A stretch of 64,000 bases of DNA, from NCBI GenBank assembly GCA_032622095.1, contig CP136061.1:238500609-238564608 (forward strand), given 5' to 3'. The stretch comes from Siphonodentalium dalli. Taxonomy: Eukaryota > Mollusca > Scaphopoda > Gadilida > Siphonodentaliidae. The translations under genes and the position numbers were made by a program. Position 1 is the first letter of the stretch; each line of letters begins with the position of its first letter. Under the pieces are notes generated by a model, which did no database searches, was not told the origin of the DNA, and worked only from the letters and a program-made list of their open reading frames with translations. Of this stretch, positions 10,873 through 22,600 are shown piece by piece.

Positions 10873-11236
10873 TGGCTGTGGTATCTGTGAAATGAAGTCT
10901 CTCTCCACCTGCACTCGTTATATAGATTCAGGGCTATAAAATAATCATTGTGAATTGAAAATCCCAGCCAACAGAAGCTTCTGCCATTAGAAATAAATGT
11001 TCTATTTACTAGCTCAGACTGGGACAAAAAGTTTTACTATTTTTAGATCACTATACTTTTAACGGTGATCATTCAGGTGTTTTTTTTTCTATGGAAAATC
11101 TCTTTTAAATCACTTTTAGTTTGAACATGGGTGACGCTATTCATTTCTCTACATGATTTTCCATCATTCTAATAAATTTCTCATCAAATCAAGTTTCATA
11201 AAAAGTTCTGTTGTCAGAAGTGTTGTGACTTGTCTG
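10873..11236. other. Spacer
   Basis: Nothing recognised. Confidence 0.4.
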
Positions 11237-11245
11237 GGAAAGAGA

Positions 11246-11751
11246 TAGATCATGTCATGAATCTCTACTCTGGCTTATGCCCGTAGAGATCATGTTCCAC
11301 CAGTTCAAAACCTTGCAACATTTTGATGTTCTGACCTGTTCTGAATGGGAACTTTATAACATTGAACAAACCATGCAGGGAATATATTTCTTTGTCAATA
11401 CTTGTGCCTTATTAATCAATTTCACAGTAGGGGCATGGCCCAAGCTCAAAATAGCATGATTTTTGTGAGCTGATATCGCAATATACTGAATTGATTACCC
11501 AGGAAAAGTTCCATGATTGTAAGCAACGCAAAGCCAAATCAGCTCACTAAAATTCACCTAAATCATGAAATCTAACTGGGCTCTTCACATACTGTGAAAT
11601 ACATTATTAAGGAACAGGAGCTATTTTACCTGCATTGTTTTTTCAATGTTATAAACTTCCTTGTCGGAGCATAACAAATTTCCTAGTTTTTGAGCTGGTG
11701 GAGTATGATCCCTACAGACGTAGCCAGAGTATAGATTCATGACATGATCTA
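11246..11751. mobile_element. MULE-like palindromic element, copy 2 (perfect 9-bp target duplication)
   Basis: 506 bp with GGAAAGAGA exactly duplicated at 11237-11245 and 11752-11760. Ends are TAGATCATGTCATGAATCT and AGATTCATGACATGATCTA. The arms pair over much of their length, for example CAGGGAATATATTTC with the right arm, and GAGCTGGTGGAGTATGATC with GATCATGTTCCACCAG. Non-coding. Confidence 0.85.
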
Positions 11752-11760
11752 GGAAAGAGA

Positions 11761-12157
11761 CTGATTCCTTAAAAGATGCCCCATCCAATTTGTCACTTGT
11801 AATTAATTTCAATCAACTCATCACAAGGACTCCAAAAGTTAACCCCCTTCTACAGTATTATATCATTTTCTTAACGAAAACCCCATGTGTAATAACTGGG
11901 CAAGGAAACCGTAAACACTATTCATCATAGGTGATCTTTTTCATTTTGGCATGCCTCTGCCAATACTCTGAACTTGGCGAAACTGTCTTTTGAAAGTGGA
12001 TATCTAACTGTCAAATCCGCGCCATGAATGGGTTCTAACTAGCTTTATAGATTCGACTTAAATGTTTTGTGACATAAAAAAAGTACTGTTAAATTAAAAG
12101 TTTTATGGTGTCAATTAGGACAAGGCATCTTTTAATGTTGAATGTATTTTGTGTACA
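11761..12157. other. Spacer
   Basis: Nothing recognised. Confidence 0.4.
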
Positions 12158-12372
12158 CTAATGCACTAAATAATCTACTCCTTAACCACAGCAGAATTAT
12201 AGGTAATTTTTCAGGATTTAGTCGGAAATATGGATTATGCCATTCATCGGAAAGGGAAAGCTCTTGAGAGCTTTCCGATGAACGGCAACAAGCGATATTT
12301 CCAACTAAATCCTGAAAAATTACCCATAATTCTGCTGTGGTTAAGGAGTCGATTATTTAGGGCATTACTGTA
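12158..12372. mobile_element. ~210-bp palindromic element (AACCACAGCAGAATTA family), copy 1
   Basis: Near-perfect inverted arms: CTCCTTAACCACAGCAGAAT on the left and ATTCTGCTGTGGTTAAGGAG on the right, meeting at GAAAGCTCTTGAGAGCTTTC. A second copy is at 55705-55918 and a half-copy at about 54970-55040. Fold-back MITE, no coding. Confidence 0.85.
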
Positions 12373-12944
12373 AATAGTGAAGCATGTTGCTTTCTTATTT
12401 TTTCAGAGCGAGGCCTGGTGTCTTGTTCTATTGCTGTAAATAGATGAAAATTCACAAATTTCTAAAATATTTATTCACACAGTGAACAAATTATGGAATG
12501 TATTACATGTATGAGACTGTATCCCTGGATCATATTCATATGTATGTCTGTGATGAATTAAACAGTGAAATGTTCCATATTAACTTATCAATTCTTCGTC
12601 CAAGGTTGTAGTTCTGATATTATCATGATATCCTGCAATAGAAATAATATATATGCATCTTCAGTATTGTTGATACAAACCATGGCTATGGTGTGCCAAG
12701 GGTGGGGTGACCCAATTTAAAATTCCCTCTAAAAGATACCTTGCATTTCAAATGAAATTGCATGTTCGTTGCTCAATACCTTTTTTGCTTATTTTTTGCC
12801 CATCTCTCCCAAAATGCATCTGGATTATGGTAATATATATGTAACTCCAGATCATCGCATGCCATTTGGTCATGCAGGTTCCTCCTTGTTGAATACTTTA
12901 AAAAGACCCGAATTTTGTTTTTAAAAAAACAGCAAATTCCCCAC
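12373..12944. other. AT-rich spacer
   Basis: Nothing recognised. Confidence 0.4.
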
Positions 12945-13400
12945 TAACAAATTGTTGGAAAATAAAACTTATTATAAAACAACAATTTCAACCTATTGCT
13001 GGTGTGAAATTTCTTACTAACATGAAATTTCCAACTGTTGAGAATTTTGACCAAAGTTGGGGGGGGTGAGACATACCCCACCCTGCCCCAAACCCCCCAA
13101 CTTTTTTTTACGGAGTTACTGCCCTTTATCGACTTAGAATTCATGCATGCTGTGATAACTCAAACATTATTTTGATCTGATTGGAACCAAATTTTAATTA
13201 TGTGAGTTTCTCAGCCCAATATACAGATTGAGTTGGAATATGGTTTGATCTGACTTTTTTTTATATATATCTTGACTTTTTTTTTAGGAGTTATTGCACT
13301 TTATCGACTTAGAATTCACGCATGCTCTGATAACTCAAAACATTTGTTTTTATCTGATCGAAACCTAACTTTAATTATGCGAGTTTCTCAGCCCATAATA
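12945..13400. repeat. GGAAATTTC fragment plus two ~185-bp satellite units
   Basis: 12945-13090 is an inverted relative of the 45500-46300 array. It is followed by two units sharing TTTATCGACTTAGAATTCA and GATAACTCAAA (about 13125 and 13300), related to the units at 41115-41430 and to a diverged unit near 14680-14850. Confidence 0.6.
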
Positions 13401-14399
13401 TATATTATATTTTAATTGAATTGAACTCCTCAATTTAACAAAAAATTAGATTAAAATTTTTTTTTTTAATTTAATAATAAAAAATACATTTCTTCATTGA
13501 ATTGCTGAGACTCATTTAAACACCTTCTTGGGAACTACCGTGCTGCTTAATCTGACATATGGTGTGAAGCGGCCTTGGATGGTAGGTATTCAGATTGTTA
13601 AAATGTGACCGACCTATCAAAAGGAGCCAGACCTGGTGTCACACTTTCCAAGTGACCCTCCCATCTTCAACCGCCCCCATCCCATTTCCTCCCCTCGTCC
13701 ACACCCTCCCCCTCCGCGAATTCTTGTCAATGTTATATATCATTTTTGTTTTGAGAACAATAAGCATTTTAAGGCAACTTGAGTTAATTACCTGAACATA
13801 TGCTATGTCTATTTTCATCTTATCTGACAAATTTTAATAAACAAAGTTCCACAGAGCATCAAATGTTTGTGTCCAAGGGTAAATGTATTTAACTAGACCA
13901 ATGGAGCTCTAGGTACTTGGATGCTTGGACTTAATTTAGATCAAACCATGCCGAGATAGGAGATATAACACCCACCCACTGCTCTACATGAGAAACTATT
14001 TGTGCTCTTAAATTTAAGTTTGGTCTGTATATATAGGTTCGTAGCATCATTCAGCAGTTATGATATCTCTTCAGTTTATATAGGTGTTATGTCATCTGTA
14101 TATAGGCTGTTAACCCTGTTTCATCAAAATAGTAAGGTTTGTAGCAATTACTACCATGTTGATAGCATACTTCTATACCCTACGATATATAATATAGGGT
14201 GCCATGGCTGATGCTAACTAACACTTCCCTAAATTGTGTTGTTACCTATAGGGAACATGGTATCACATGCCATGGCTTAACTATTTTGGAATTATAATGG
14301 GTCCGGAAAAAAATATTTGCAGTTCTTGTGAAATGTTCTGCTTAGTATAGATGAGAGTGACTGAGAAGTTGAAAACATGTTTTAAAGTTATTTTTAATT
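13401..14399. other. Spacer with short T runs
   Basis: A C-rich patch lies near 13655-13710. No gene or repeat family recognised. Confidence 0.35.
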
Positions 14400-14409
14400 G
14401 TACAGAATG

Positions 14410-14560
14410 GCATTGCACTTAAGCATAATGGAAATCTGTATTATGCTAAAGTGTAATGACATTATGCTTAAATTACATTACGCTTAAGCGTAATAGCATT
14501 ACTCTTAAGTGTAATGGAATTACGCTTAAGCGTAATGGCATTACGCTTAGCGTAATGGCC
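14410..14560. repeat. Short palindromic tandem repeat, CTTAAG core (ATTACGCTTAAGCGTAAT)
   Basis: Several successive units of about 20 bp, each a perfect or near-perfect palindrome around CGCTTAAGCG with ATTA/TAAT arms. A sister array with ATTTGCGCTTAAGCGCAAAT arms lies at 52285-52440 and 53365-53415. Confidence 0.85.
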
Positions 14561-15299
14561 TCCCATAGTCACTGTCTGAAGTAGAAGTCATCTAAAAAGT
14601 TGGAGATGTCATATATTAATGTCGTAATCTGAATGTATGTCACACCTTATGTCATGACTCATGATATTACCATATAGCTGTTGAAAAATCCCAATTCATA
14701 ACTAACTCGAGCCGCATGTTGCGATAACTTAAATAATTTGTATAAATCACTCTATTTTTTTCTTCATTTCCATGTTTATGACGAAGTCCTCGTTTCGGTA
14801 CCGATGGTTTATCGATTTGGAAAATATTAATGCCTTTTAACCATTCCATGTCTTTTAGCCTTTTCCATTATTAAATAACTATATTATATTGATATATCAC
14901 ATGGCAATTTGCAACAACATAAATATAACTGCTTACACGATGATAGTTTAAATGTTTATTAATCCTTTTCTTGTGATCAATAAATTCCAATAGTTTTAAT
15001 TGTGTAAATTATTATCTACAATAATTTTGTCTATACTAGATTATGATTCCGATCGTAGCAATTTATTATCGCCAAGGGATGGGTTCTACCGGCAATCGTG
15101 ATCGGCCTCTCAATAACTTTCTTTTAAATTATTTTCCAAGCTATTCCTTCAAGTTCAGCTACAGTGGCATTGACACTTTCATTGTTCATAAATATACTAC
15201 GGCTGGAAAAATAAGTTCATATTGCGATAATATAAATTAAAATGTTACTGTTTTAGTTTCTTTTAAAATCAGTTCATTTTACAAAAAAACTACGTGTTC
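14561..15299. other. Spacer
   Basis: Contains one diverged satellite unit (about 14680-14850); otherwise nothing recognised. Confidence 0.35.
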
Positions 15300-15860
15300 C
15301 AGGGGGGGGTGAAAAAAAAAATTCTGGCACGTATGCCGGGGTGGGTGGATGGTCAAAGCCACCAACAAGCAATTTTTTCCGCAACTAAAAAATAAATTTC
15401 CTGCTTGTTTTTTAGTGTTTTGGCAATGAGTTGGGCTTCAAACCCACTTTGAATGAGAGAAATAATGTAATTCTAACTGGTAAACTGACTGCAGGCAGTT
15501 ATCGTGTTGTATTTTGTTGCAAATATTGAAATCCAAGATGGCCGCTGGCAGCCATGTTTTTTGTGGCCGAATGACCTCAAAATGACTCATTCCTATTTAC
15601 ATGTCCATGTTAACATCCATGATAAATAGTATGCACAGAAATTCATATACAGCTGTTTACAGTGAATTCCCCCCCCCGCAAATCTCTGTTTTAGTGTTAA
15701 AAGGGGGGGGGGTGTCAAAAAATGGTCGGAAAAAACTGCCGAAAACGGAAAAAAATTTGGCGTGGGGGTGGGTGGGTACAAAAAATGATCGAAATGGAAA
15801 AAATGCCATACGTGCCTGAAATTTTTTTCCGACCCCCCCCCCCCCCCCCCCCCCCCCCTG
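15300..15860. mobile_element. Inverted-repeat element with poly-G / poly-C ends
   Basis: The left end is a G run, GTGAAAAAAAA, then TTCTGGCACGTATGCC. The right end is the inverse, CATACGTGCCTGAAATTTT then a long C run (about 15833-15858). It encloses one satellite unit of the 1-700 family (15535-15630) and a further C/G-run pair near 15670 and 15703. The homopolymer runs will be unreliable in length. Confidence 0.6.
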
Positions 15861-16399
15861 CGTGTTCGGCAAATTCAATGCAATTTTTTTCACATCTTGT
15901 ATGATAACTTTCCTCTGTGCACTGGTATCACCATCGAGTATATTATATAGATCGATGGTATCACGAGAACACGTGAATTTCAGCATAATATCAGGTGCAC
16001 ACACTGTCCGAACGATATCCAAATTATATATATATATATACAAAAAAGCCGGATTCTTCCTATAAAAACACGAACGGGCAAAATATAGGATATACTATTT
16101 ACACATACACAGAGGTATTATGGATATCGTTCACCAGTGCATGCATACAATTCCATCGAATATGCATTGTGTAAAAAAAAAATGACAACGCGGATGTAAT
16201 GGAGCTGACAGAAAGATTCGCTGGGTATAGATATAATTATGGAATTTATCTGCGGCATAAAATAATGAAACTTGTACACATGGAGAGAGATAGGTCATAC
16301 AAAAAATATTTGGAAACGCGTCAACGGTAACGACATAAGCTGACGTCAGTACGTTATGAAGCTAAACCGGATGTGAGCGTATATACACGCCATACCACC
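15861..16399 (+). promoter_or_regulatory. Upstream region / presumed 5' UTR of the SLC16-like gene
   Basis: About 540 bp before the start codon, with a TA microsatellite near 16024-16040 and a TATAAAAA at 16061-16068 that could be a TATA box but has no obvious initiator partner. A six-codon upstream frame (16356-16376) ends with ATG-TGA 24 bases before the main ATG. The transcription start is not determined. Confidence 0.3.
16356..16376 (+). promoter_or_regulatory. Short uORF ending in an ATG-stop, upstream of the SLC16-like ATG
   Basis: ATG at 16356 opens six codons and stops at TGA 16374-16376. Its last codon is a second ATG (16371), so that ATG is directly followed by a stop. If transcribed, scanning ribosomes meet both before the well-placed ATG at 16400. 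Whether it lies in the mRNA is unknown. Confidence 0.35.
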
Positions 16400-16661
16400 A
16401 TGTCGCCAACGAAGAGATCTCGTTTATCAATTAATTTGGATAGCTTTAACGACGTTGACAACAATCTAGTTGACATCGATACTGACCCAATCCAAGAGGA
16501 AGAGGAAGAAACTACGGGTATTCAAAAGGATAGTCGAGAAGCATGGATAGTCTGCCTCTGTGGATATGCCACACAACTCAACTGCTATGGGCTGCTCCAT
16601 GCGTTTGGTGTCTTCTTTGTTGCGTTCATTGATGAATTCAAGGCGTCGAAATCAGAAGCAG
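16400..16661 (+). CDS. SLC16-like exon 1: N-terminus and TM1
   Basis: Starts at ATG 16400 in an ACCACCATGT context, close to the animal translation-start consensus; an alternative in-frame GTG nine codons upstream is not needed. Encodes residues 1-87 plus one base: a cytoplasmic N-terminus with an acidic EEEEE run near 33-37, TM1 (about 48-76), then FIDEFKASKSEA. Donor AGCAG/GTATGT leaves phase 1. The charged N-terminus is poorly conserved in the family, while FGVFF and the serine-rich loop after TM1 are typical. Confidence 0.9.
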
Positions 16662-19600
16662 GTATGTTATAATACAAGGTTTATGATGTACCTCCTGGTT
16701 TTATATTATGTGTGAATTCACTGTATATTTTCACATTGAAGCGGAACGCGACCAGAAGAGTCATATTTCTTTATTACCATTAATTTAGTCAGAGTCCATT
16801 AGTGTCTCCGTTGATCGAAGATGGGTTACTAGAACTTAGTAGAAGGCACACCACTTCATCTCTGGGTCCAAATTTGTTAACAAGCATACGGTGCAGAATA
16901 ATGGTATACAGGGTGTACAATAATTTTGCTAAAGCCAATTATAATACGGGGTGGAATAACAGTACAGGGTAGCAATTTCCAACATTGAAGCAAGTCTATC
17001 TGAAATGCTATGAGTATGAGGTCAATCATATACATTTATCAAATTATGCACTGTGTTGTGTCATAGGAGTTACCGAACGGACTCCAGGAACATGTGTGTA
17101 CAATCTTGTCCTAGTCTGAGCTCAGTGAGTTGGTCTGGATAACAGACCCGACAATGCTGAGAAATGCTGACGAAGTTGATTTCCGTTCATTATTCCTTGT
17201 TAGATTTTGTTTATATTTCGCTAAAATAAAGGTTGTTGCAGGGTGGCCCCCAAGACACCCTTTCCACAAACCACATACACCCACCCGATCCAAAATAGCT
17301 GCCGTCCAGAGGGTTTCAAATGGGGGCACCATGCCATTTCTCGGCCCTTGGCCGATTTAGGTAAAACAAAGGGTGTTGTATGGTGGCATCAATCAATCAG
17401 CCCAAAACAGTATAAATATTCAACACACACACACACCCACTCCGATCCAAAATGGAAGATTTGGGGTAATAAAAAGTTAATGCTGCAATGCTTTCTGGAC
17501 TGTACTCATAAATCAATTTCTGAGTTAGTACAATTTAATGAGGATACAGTCAATAGTATTGAGAAGATAAGTCGTTCACTGATCTATGAGCTGCATATCA
17601 AAAGAGCAGCGAAACTCAATGCATAGCTTTTCTGATGTAACAATTTGGAGGGTCCATATCGGATCATGGACAATATACTCTCACATAATGTGTTACTATG
17701 ATGATCAATATCAACTATGTTTAAACTAACTTTGCTATTAGTCTGAAGCTATCCATGCTTGATTATAATATGCGATTCACTACAAATCAATATATAAAAA
17801 TGTCTCTAATTACTGGACTCTTGTGCACATACTAATCCAGAGATTCTACATATTAGTAGTTAATACGGAAACTGCTTTTTCCTATCTGTTCTTACTGCAT
17901 CCTGTGTTTCCATACTATTTCTGCATTAACTGTTTAGTGTGCTAGGTGGACAACCAGAAACTGTGTAGCAGCTAGAACTCAAGATTACCTGCTCTACAGG
18001 GTTCTTCGAAGACAACGGAGGAATATACTAACAACAACAACAATGGCCGCCGTCCAGGGTTTCAAATAGGGCACCCATGCCATTTCTCGGCCCCTTGACG
18101 ATTTAGGTCAAACAAAGTGCATTGCACGGTGGCCTCCGAGAGATTCTAAATATTCACCAAGACACCCTACCCCGATCCAAAATGGCCGCCGTACAGAGGG
18201 GTTCAAATAGGGCATCCATGCCATTTCCCGGTCCCTTGGCGGATTTAGATAACATAAAAAGCATGGTGTAGGGTGGCCCCAAAAACTTTATAAATAATCA
18301 TACCACACACCCACCCAAATCCAAAATGGCCGCCGTCCACATGGGTTCAATTTTAAATAGGGCACCCATGCCATTTCTCGGCCCCTTGACCGATTTAGGT
18401 AAAACAAAGGGTGGTGTAGGGTGGCCCACCAAGACATTCTAAATATTCACCCCGTACACCCCTCCCGATCAAAAATAGCCGCCGTCCAGAGGGGTTCAAC
18501 TTCAAATAGCACCCATGACATTTCTCGGCCCCTTGGCCGATTTAGGTCAAATGGTGTTTGTAGGGTGGCACACAAGACATTCTAAATATTCACCCCACCC
18601 CGATCCAAAATGGCCGTCGTCCAGTTGGGTTCAAATTGGGCAACCATGACATTTCTCGGCCCCTTGTCGATTTAGGTCAAACAAAGGGTGTTGTAGGGTG
18701 GCATCCTAGACATTCTAAATATTCATCACACATACTCCATCCAAAATGGCCGCCGTATAGAGGGTTTCAAATAGGGCACCCATGCCATTTATCGTCCCCT
18801 TGGCCGATTTAGATAAAAAAAAAAAAATAAAAAAAAAAAATGAGTGGTTGTACGGTGGCCACAAAGACATTCTATGTATTCACCCACACACCCCACCAAG
18901 ATCCAAAATGGTCGCCATCCAGTGAGGTTCAAATGGTGCACACATGCCATTTCTCGGCCCCTTGTCCGATCTAGATGAAACAAAGGGTCTTGTAGGGTGG
19001 CACCCAAGACATTCTAAATATTCACATCACACACCACACCCCCAATTCAAAATGGCCGCCGCCCACAGTTCAAATAGGGCACCCATGCCATTTCTCGGCC
19101 AACATGTTATATTTGATCACCGATCTGGGAGAGGTTTATTGGCTTTAATTGACAAACCAACGCAAGTGTGTGACTTTTATATTGTGGTCTTTTTTGTATT
19201 ATACATACATGTATGCACTGATTTGTATCAAGACTGTATATAATAGTAATTGTTCACATAAATATATAATTTGTTGGATTAGTAATGTACGTATATACGG
19301 CATGTAGTTGATAATGACATTGGGGACGACGGTGATATAAGGTGACGACGGCGAAGACAACGATCGATGATAGTGTTGGTATAATTCCATCTGACTATAT
19401 ATATATCTTTGGCTTCGCGGGTGAAAAATATTTGATTAGAGTCGAGGAACCCACCCATCAAAGCTCGAAATGTGTAATTATGTTGTGGCCATGCAGAAAA
19501 GAGTCGTCAAACCGATGGATTGCAGACGAAGATGGATCACTCTAAAGTCAAGTGTTAATACGGCCAAATTTCGTGATACGCAAGTGATATATGGCCATAT

Positions 19601-22600
19601 TTCGTTGAACAACATGTTGATAAATAACACGTTTTGGGAAATTTTATACCATAATTGATAGAAGTTAGCATTATTTTGTTGTAATTAATCGATTCTGAAT
19701 GGTGGACGCATAGCAATGGCTAAATTAAGCGAGGACGAATTTCCTATTAGTTTGTGAAAGATGTCGGCAGAAACAAGGAAACATTTGCAGAATACAGGAC
19801 AAGAAAACTGTTATTCCTGTAACGGAAAATTCAAGATAAAGAAACACAGGATTGTTTGTGACTTTTGTAAGCAGCACTACCATTTCAGATGTCAAGGGAT
19901 AGATGCAGAGGACTCAACAGACATACTAAATACATCAAGTAGTATTTTGTGGTCGTGCAAGAAATGTAGAAACAAAAGCGACAGCCAGAATAAATGCCAC
20001 AGTGACCAGGATACAAACGATGACACTAAACGGAATAACCTGGAAACAAAAGAAGAATTAATACCAAATATGGAACAGGTAAGCAGGAAAGGACAATCAA
20101 AAACGCGGGAACAATTAAGTTCTGAGGATATGGGTATTTGGATGTTACACATCGAAAAGTTGCTGGAAAAAGTAATAGCAAATATGGACAAATTTGATGC
20201 GTGTATCAAAATTAAAGTGGATCAGCGCATTGATAACTTCGAAAAGAAGTACAACACAAAAGTGGAAAAACACACTTCAGAAATGGAAAAGAGATTACAG
20301 AAAATAGAGTCATATATGTTGAAACTAGAAAAAAGAGTAAATAGATGTGAAGAAAAACAAACTACTGAACGGGGAGAAACATACACGCAATTAGAGGCAT
20401 CAAAAGGAAAATCAGAAAAACTAATAAAAGAATTCGAAGAGAAAAACAAACGATTATTTGAACAGCAGCGAACAGAAATACAAGAAAAACAGACTATGCT
20501 AGAAACTATTATAGAAGAAAAACTTAAAAAACCCATGAACGCATATAAAGAACCAACTGGAATTTCAGAATCAAAGAACCACAACATTGTGATAGCAAAT
20601 ATACCCGAATTGTCACAAACAGAAGAATATTCAAGAGAACAGGACTGGCACATTATAAGCAATAAAATACAAGAAAGGTCAAAATTTAACGACAGCGATG
20701 TCTTGTCCTTTTACAGACTTGGCAACAGGTCTTCGAATAAAAATCGACCGGTCAAGATAGTCGTGAAAAATAAACAAACTCGAGACAAAATGATTCGTGA
20801 TGCTATCGGATACAATAAAATGGACAGTAAAACAACAGGCAGTGAAAAAATATACTTTAATTTAGATCTCACGAAAACGCAAATGGAACAGCTCTATGAA
20901 CTCCGCATAGAACTGAAAAGGAAACAGAACGTTTACCCTTCTAGGAACTTCCGCTTGCAAGGTAATCGGATAGTGGAACTTTATACTTTGAAATAGTGCA
21001 CTCCAGTGAAATCAGTATTACTCAATTTATTGTGACGTCGAAATTGTAAATGATTATATTATTAACGGGGACTAAGAGTCAAACAGACTCGTTCTCAAAT
21101 AAAGATGATGATGATGATACAAAAGCGTAATTTGAATAAATTGTGTTGTTGTATTTTGTGATATGGGGACCGCCTGAATGTTCGTCGTCTCTGTTTTCAG
21201 CATGGGTTGGCTCCGCAACATACGGATTGTCTATGGTACTCGGACCGGTTGTAGGTTTCCTATTGAACAAGTTCGGCAATCGATCGGTGACGATGGTCGG
21301 AGGCTTCATATGTGTGATATCGTTGGTTGTGTCGTCTTTCTGTACATCACTTTCCCAGCTGTTCCCTGCTTTCTCTGTTCTATACGGCATTGGGTCGGGG
21401 TTGGCTGTGAATCCAACAATGACTGTTGGGCAAACCTATTTCGACAAACAACAATCAGTTGCAATGGGTATGATAACAGCCGGGAGCAGCACGGGGACAC
21501 TCATTTTCAACCCACTTGCACAGGCCTTGGTCGACACGGTTGGATGGAGAAACACATTCAGAATATTTGCTGGGATCTCCTTTATCACTACTCTCAGTGG
21601 AATCTTCATAAAGCCCATTAAACAAGAAACAGATCAAGTGCAGAGATTGAAAAACTCGCCCATGAAGGGATTGGTATGTGAACTGAAGCTTTGGAAGAAC
21701 AGAGTCTTCATAATTTGGATGTTAGCATTGTTCTGTGTGATGTTTGGTTACTATATACCTTATGTCCACTTGGTGAGTACTATAATAATTTATATTAACC
21801 CTTTCATGACGGGAGCTGGGCTGGCGCAACATTAAAGACCATGTGCTAATGCATGATCTTATATATGCGAGTCGACCATATAGGTCGCCTCACATATATA
21901 TAAAGACATATTATGGACTTGTTCGGGTGCGTGAAACTGATAAGTTAGTATTCAGGTGCTATGCCACCTGGGTGAATGTGGTATTCTACCAACATACCGA
22001 AAATCTCAAGCAAATCGACCGTACCACTCCATATAAAACATTTTATTACACGCTTGTTCCTAGAAGTACAGTGTTATTGCCGTTCCATATTCACAAATCC
22101 GTATGCAACGTACGTTCCATACGCATCTCGTTGACGTAAAATGACGCATCAACCACGAAACTGGAACTATTTAAATAAAAGAATCATCACACATGACAAA
22201 CACGCCCTGTATGAGCCTAAATAAACCTTCTAATCCTGTATGTTTAATGCACGGATTCTAGGATGCGAAGCGTGTAATAAACACAGAACGACACGATGTG
22301 TAAATGGGTTTGTCGATACGACACTCGTGCTGTCGCGGAAGGATAGAACTCGAGGCGCAAGCGCCTCTCGTTCTATCCTTACGCGTCAGCACTCGTGCCG
22401 TATTGACAAACCCATTTACACATCGTGTCGTTCTGTGTATGTCTCAACTACGCTAAATTGTAAATATTTACTACTCGAATCGGGACGCTTCTATCGGCGA
22501 TAAACTAACGAAAACGATTTCGCCATCGGCAGTCACTGCCTTTAATTAATATATAAGAATGGCGGTGTGTGTTGTCAATTTAGATATATTATATTTGTAC

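Larger units (their letters stand above)
19690..21118 (+). mobile_element. ORF1-only non-LTR retrotransposon (LINE) in intron 1
   Basis: An intact ORF1 (19761-20996) is followed after only about 100 bp by a LINE-like 3' end: a GAGTC/GACTC stem-loop (21076-21090), AATAAA (21098-21103) and a GAT-repeat tail (21104-21118). No reverse transcriptase or endonuclease sequence lies between ORF1 and the tail. The 5' boundary is uncertain; 19325-19760 may be 5' UTR. No target duplication could be assigned. It is inserted in the sense orientation of the host gene. Confidence 0.75.

Noticed and set aside
20222-20662. 146-codon minus-strand frame
   Set aside because: Antisense shadow of the LINE ORF1 coiled-coil region.
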